In this document: piece after piece, positions 57,358 through 58,040 of the stretch
Position numbering within the stretch: position 1 is the first letter of the stretch
Layout: each line of letters begins with the position of its first letter
Source of the DNA: Bog-756 sp038210245
GTDB lineage: Bacteria; Actinomycetota; Acidimicrobiia; Acidimicrobiales; RAAP-2
NCBI GenBank assembly: GCA_038210245.1
Contig: JBBQWW010000012.1
Location: 1 to 58,040 of the forward strand
Length of the DNA stretch: 58,040 nt
Direction of reading: 5' to 3'
Notes under the pieces: generated by a model
Told to the model about the DNA's origin: nothing
Seen by the model: the letters and a program-made list of their open reading frames with translations, nothing else
The model's database searches: none
Made by a program: the position numbers and the translations under genes

Positions 57358-58040
57358 ATGGAGCTTTCGATGAGTCAACGGGCCGCCGTTACCCAGAAGC
57401 TGGCCTCCGCCTACAAGCGGGGATCAAGGACAGAAAAGGGCAGGATTCTCGACGAGCTGGTGGAACTCACCGGGTGGCACCGGGACCACGCCCGAGCCCA
57501 GCTGCGGGTGCCTCGGTGCTCCGGGTGGCGGCGCCGAGGAAGGCCCGGCCTCCCAAGTACGGGACCACAGTGATTGGGTCCCCGGTGACGTGCTGGGCGC
57601 TGATGCGGGCCCCGGCCGGCAAGCGCCTGGCCCCCATGCTGGCGACCATCGTCCCCCTCCTTCGACGCAACGGGGAGCTGGTCCTGAGCGACGCTGAGGC
57701 GGCACTGCTCATCTCCATGAGTGCGGCCTCCGTCGACCGCCACCTGGCCGCCCAGCGGAAGCTTCTCGGCTTCAATGGGCGCTCCCATACCAAGCCCGGC
57801 TCCCTGCTCAAGTCCCAGATCCCCATCCGCACCTGGGCTGAGTGGAGTGAGGACCGGCCCGGATTCGTGGAGATCGACCTGGTGGGCCACGAGGGAGGGA
57901 ACTCGAGCGGCGAGTTCTGCTTCACCCTGACGGTTACTGACATCGCCACCGGTTGGACCATCAACCGATCGGTCAAGAACAAGGCGGCCATCTGGGTGTT
58001 CGAGGCCATCGAGGCGGTCATCGACGAGTTCCCGTTCCCC
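57358..58040 (+). pseudogene. Integrase-catalytic-domain transposase, frameshifted and truncated by the window edge
   Basis: From ATG 57358 the product begins MELSMSQRAAVTQKLASAYK and continues to TGWHRDHARAQLR, the N-terminal helices of a family of rve-type (integrase core) transposases. The frame then changes between about 57507 and 57518; the second frame runs open to the end as VAAPRKARPPKYG, LMRAPAGKRLAPMLATIVPL, GRSHTKPGSLLKSQIPIRTW and PGFVEIDLVGHEGGN, in which the Asp of EIDLVGH is the expected first catalytic residue. Either an inactivating indel or a programmed frameshift is possible. The element continues beyond the window. Confidence 0.8.

Overview
The window is GC-rich DNA with frequent GTG and TTG starts, many 4-bp ATGA/GTGA/TTGA gene overlaps and short intergenic gaps. 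Together with a fused B12-dependent isobutyryl-CoA mutase, an actinobacterial-looking aa3 oxidase cluster, an F420/PPOX-type protein and a secreted protein with repeated YWLVASDGGIFSFGDA-type units, this points to an actinobacterium. I would guess the class Acidimicrobiia, but that is inference from gene content. Both ends are mobile DNA: an intact IS66-type element at the left and a frameshifted, edge-truncated integrase-like transposase at the right.

Layout. 1-1.9 kb: the C-terminal half of a NarL/LuxR response regulator, then a complete single-gene IS66 element with terminal inverted repeats and an 8-bp target duplication. 2.1-7.2 kb: DedA, a phosphodiester-glycosidase-like protein, an AT-richer spacer with a strong inverted repeat and a 3' tRNA-Ser fragment (possible attachment-site scar), and a secreted GH2 enzyme. 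7.4-18.2 kb: a catabolic block with an HSL-type esterase, TetR, SQR-like flavoprotein, nitronate monooxygenase, cytochrome P450, PPOX protein, CaiB/BaiF CoA-transferase, enoyl-CoA hydratase, acyl-CoA dehydrogenase and SDR. 18.3-29.5 kb: MFS exporter, icmF, a periplasmic-binding-fold protein without signal peptide, MarR, a frameshifted alpha/beta hydrolase, a MatB-like acyl-CoA synthetase and a secreted CocE/NonD-type S15 peptidase. 29.6-37.7 kb: FGGY kinase, a large LuxR (LAL) regulator, an NAD-epimerase and the secreted repeat protein. 37.8-45.0 kb: a 59-aa protein, a MarR-acetolactate synthase pair divergent from a frameshifted DHA2-type MFS gene, an aldo/keto reductase, a membrane protein and a glycerate kinase.

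45.2-57.1 kb is a respiratory module. On the plus strand TlpA-like, Sco-like and a membrane-anchored unknown are translationally coupled. Facing them on the minus strand are a polytopic-membrane/Sco fusion, a BNR-propeller lipoprotein, a CtaG-type protein, a cupredoxin with an incomplete copper loop, COX subunits II, I and III, a 38-residue single-TM protein and a second CtaG-like protein. Subunits and copper-delivery factors share overlapping start and stop codons, which suggests coordinated assembly of a Cu-heme oxidase.

The most interesting material is this oxidase module (cupredoxin, Sco fusion, unannotated small TM gene), the tRNA-Ser scar beside an AT-rich inverted repeat, and several palindromes in divergent or operon-leading gaps. 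No CRISPR array, rRNA or complete tRNA was seen.
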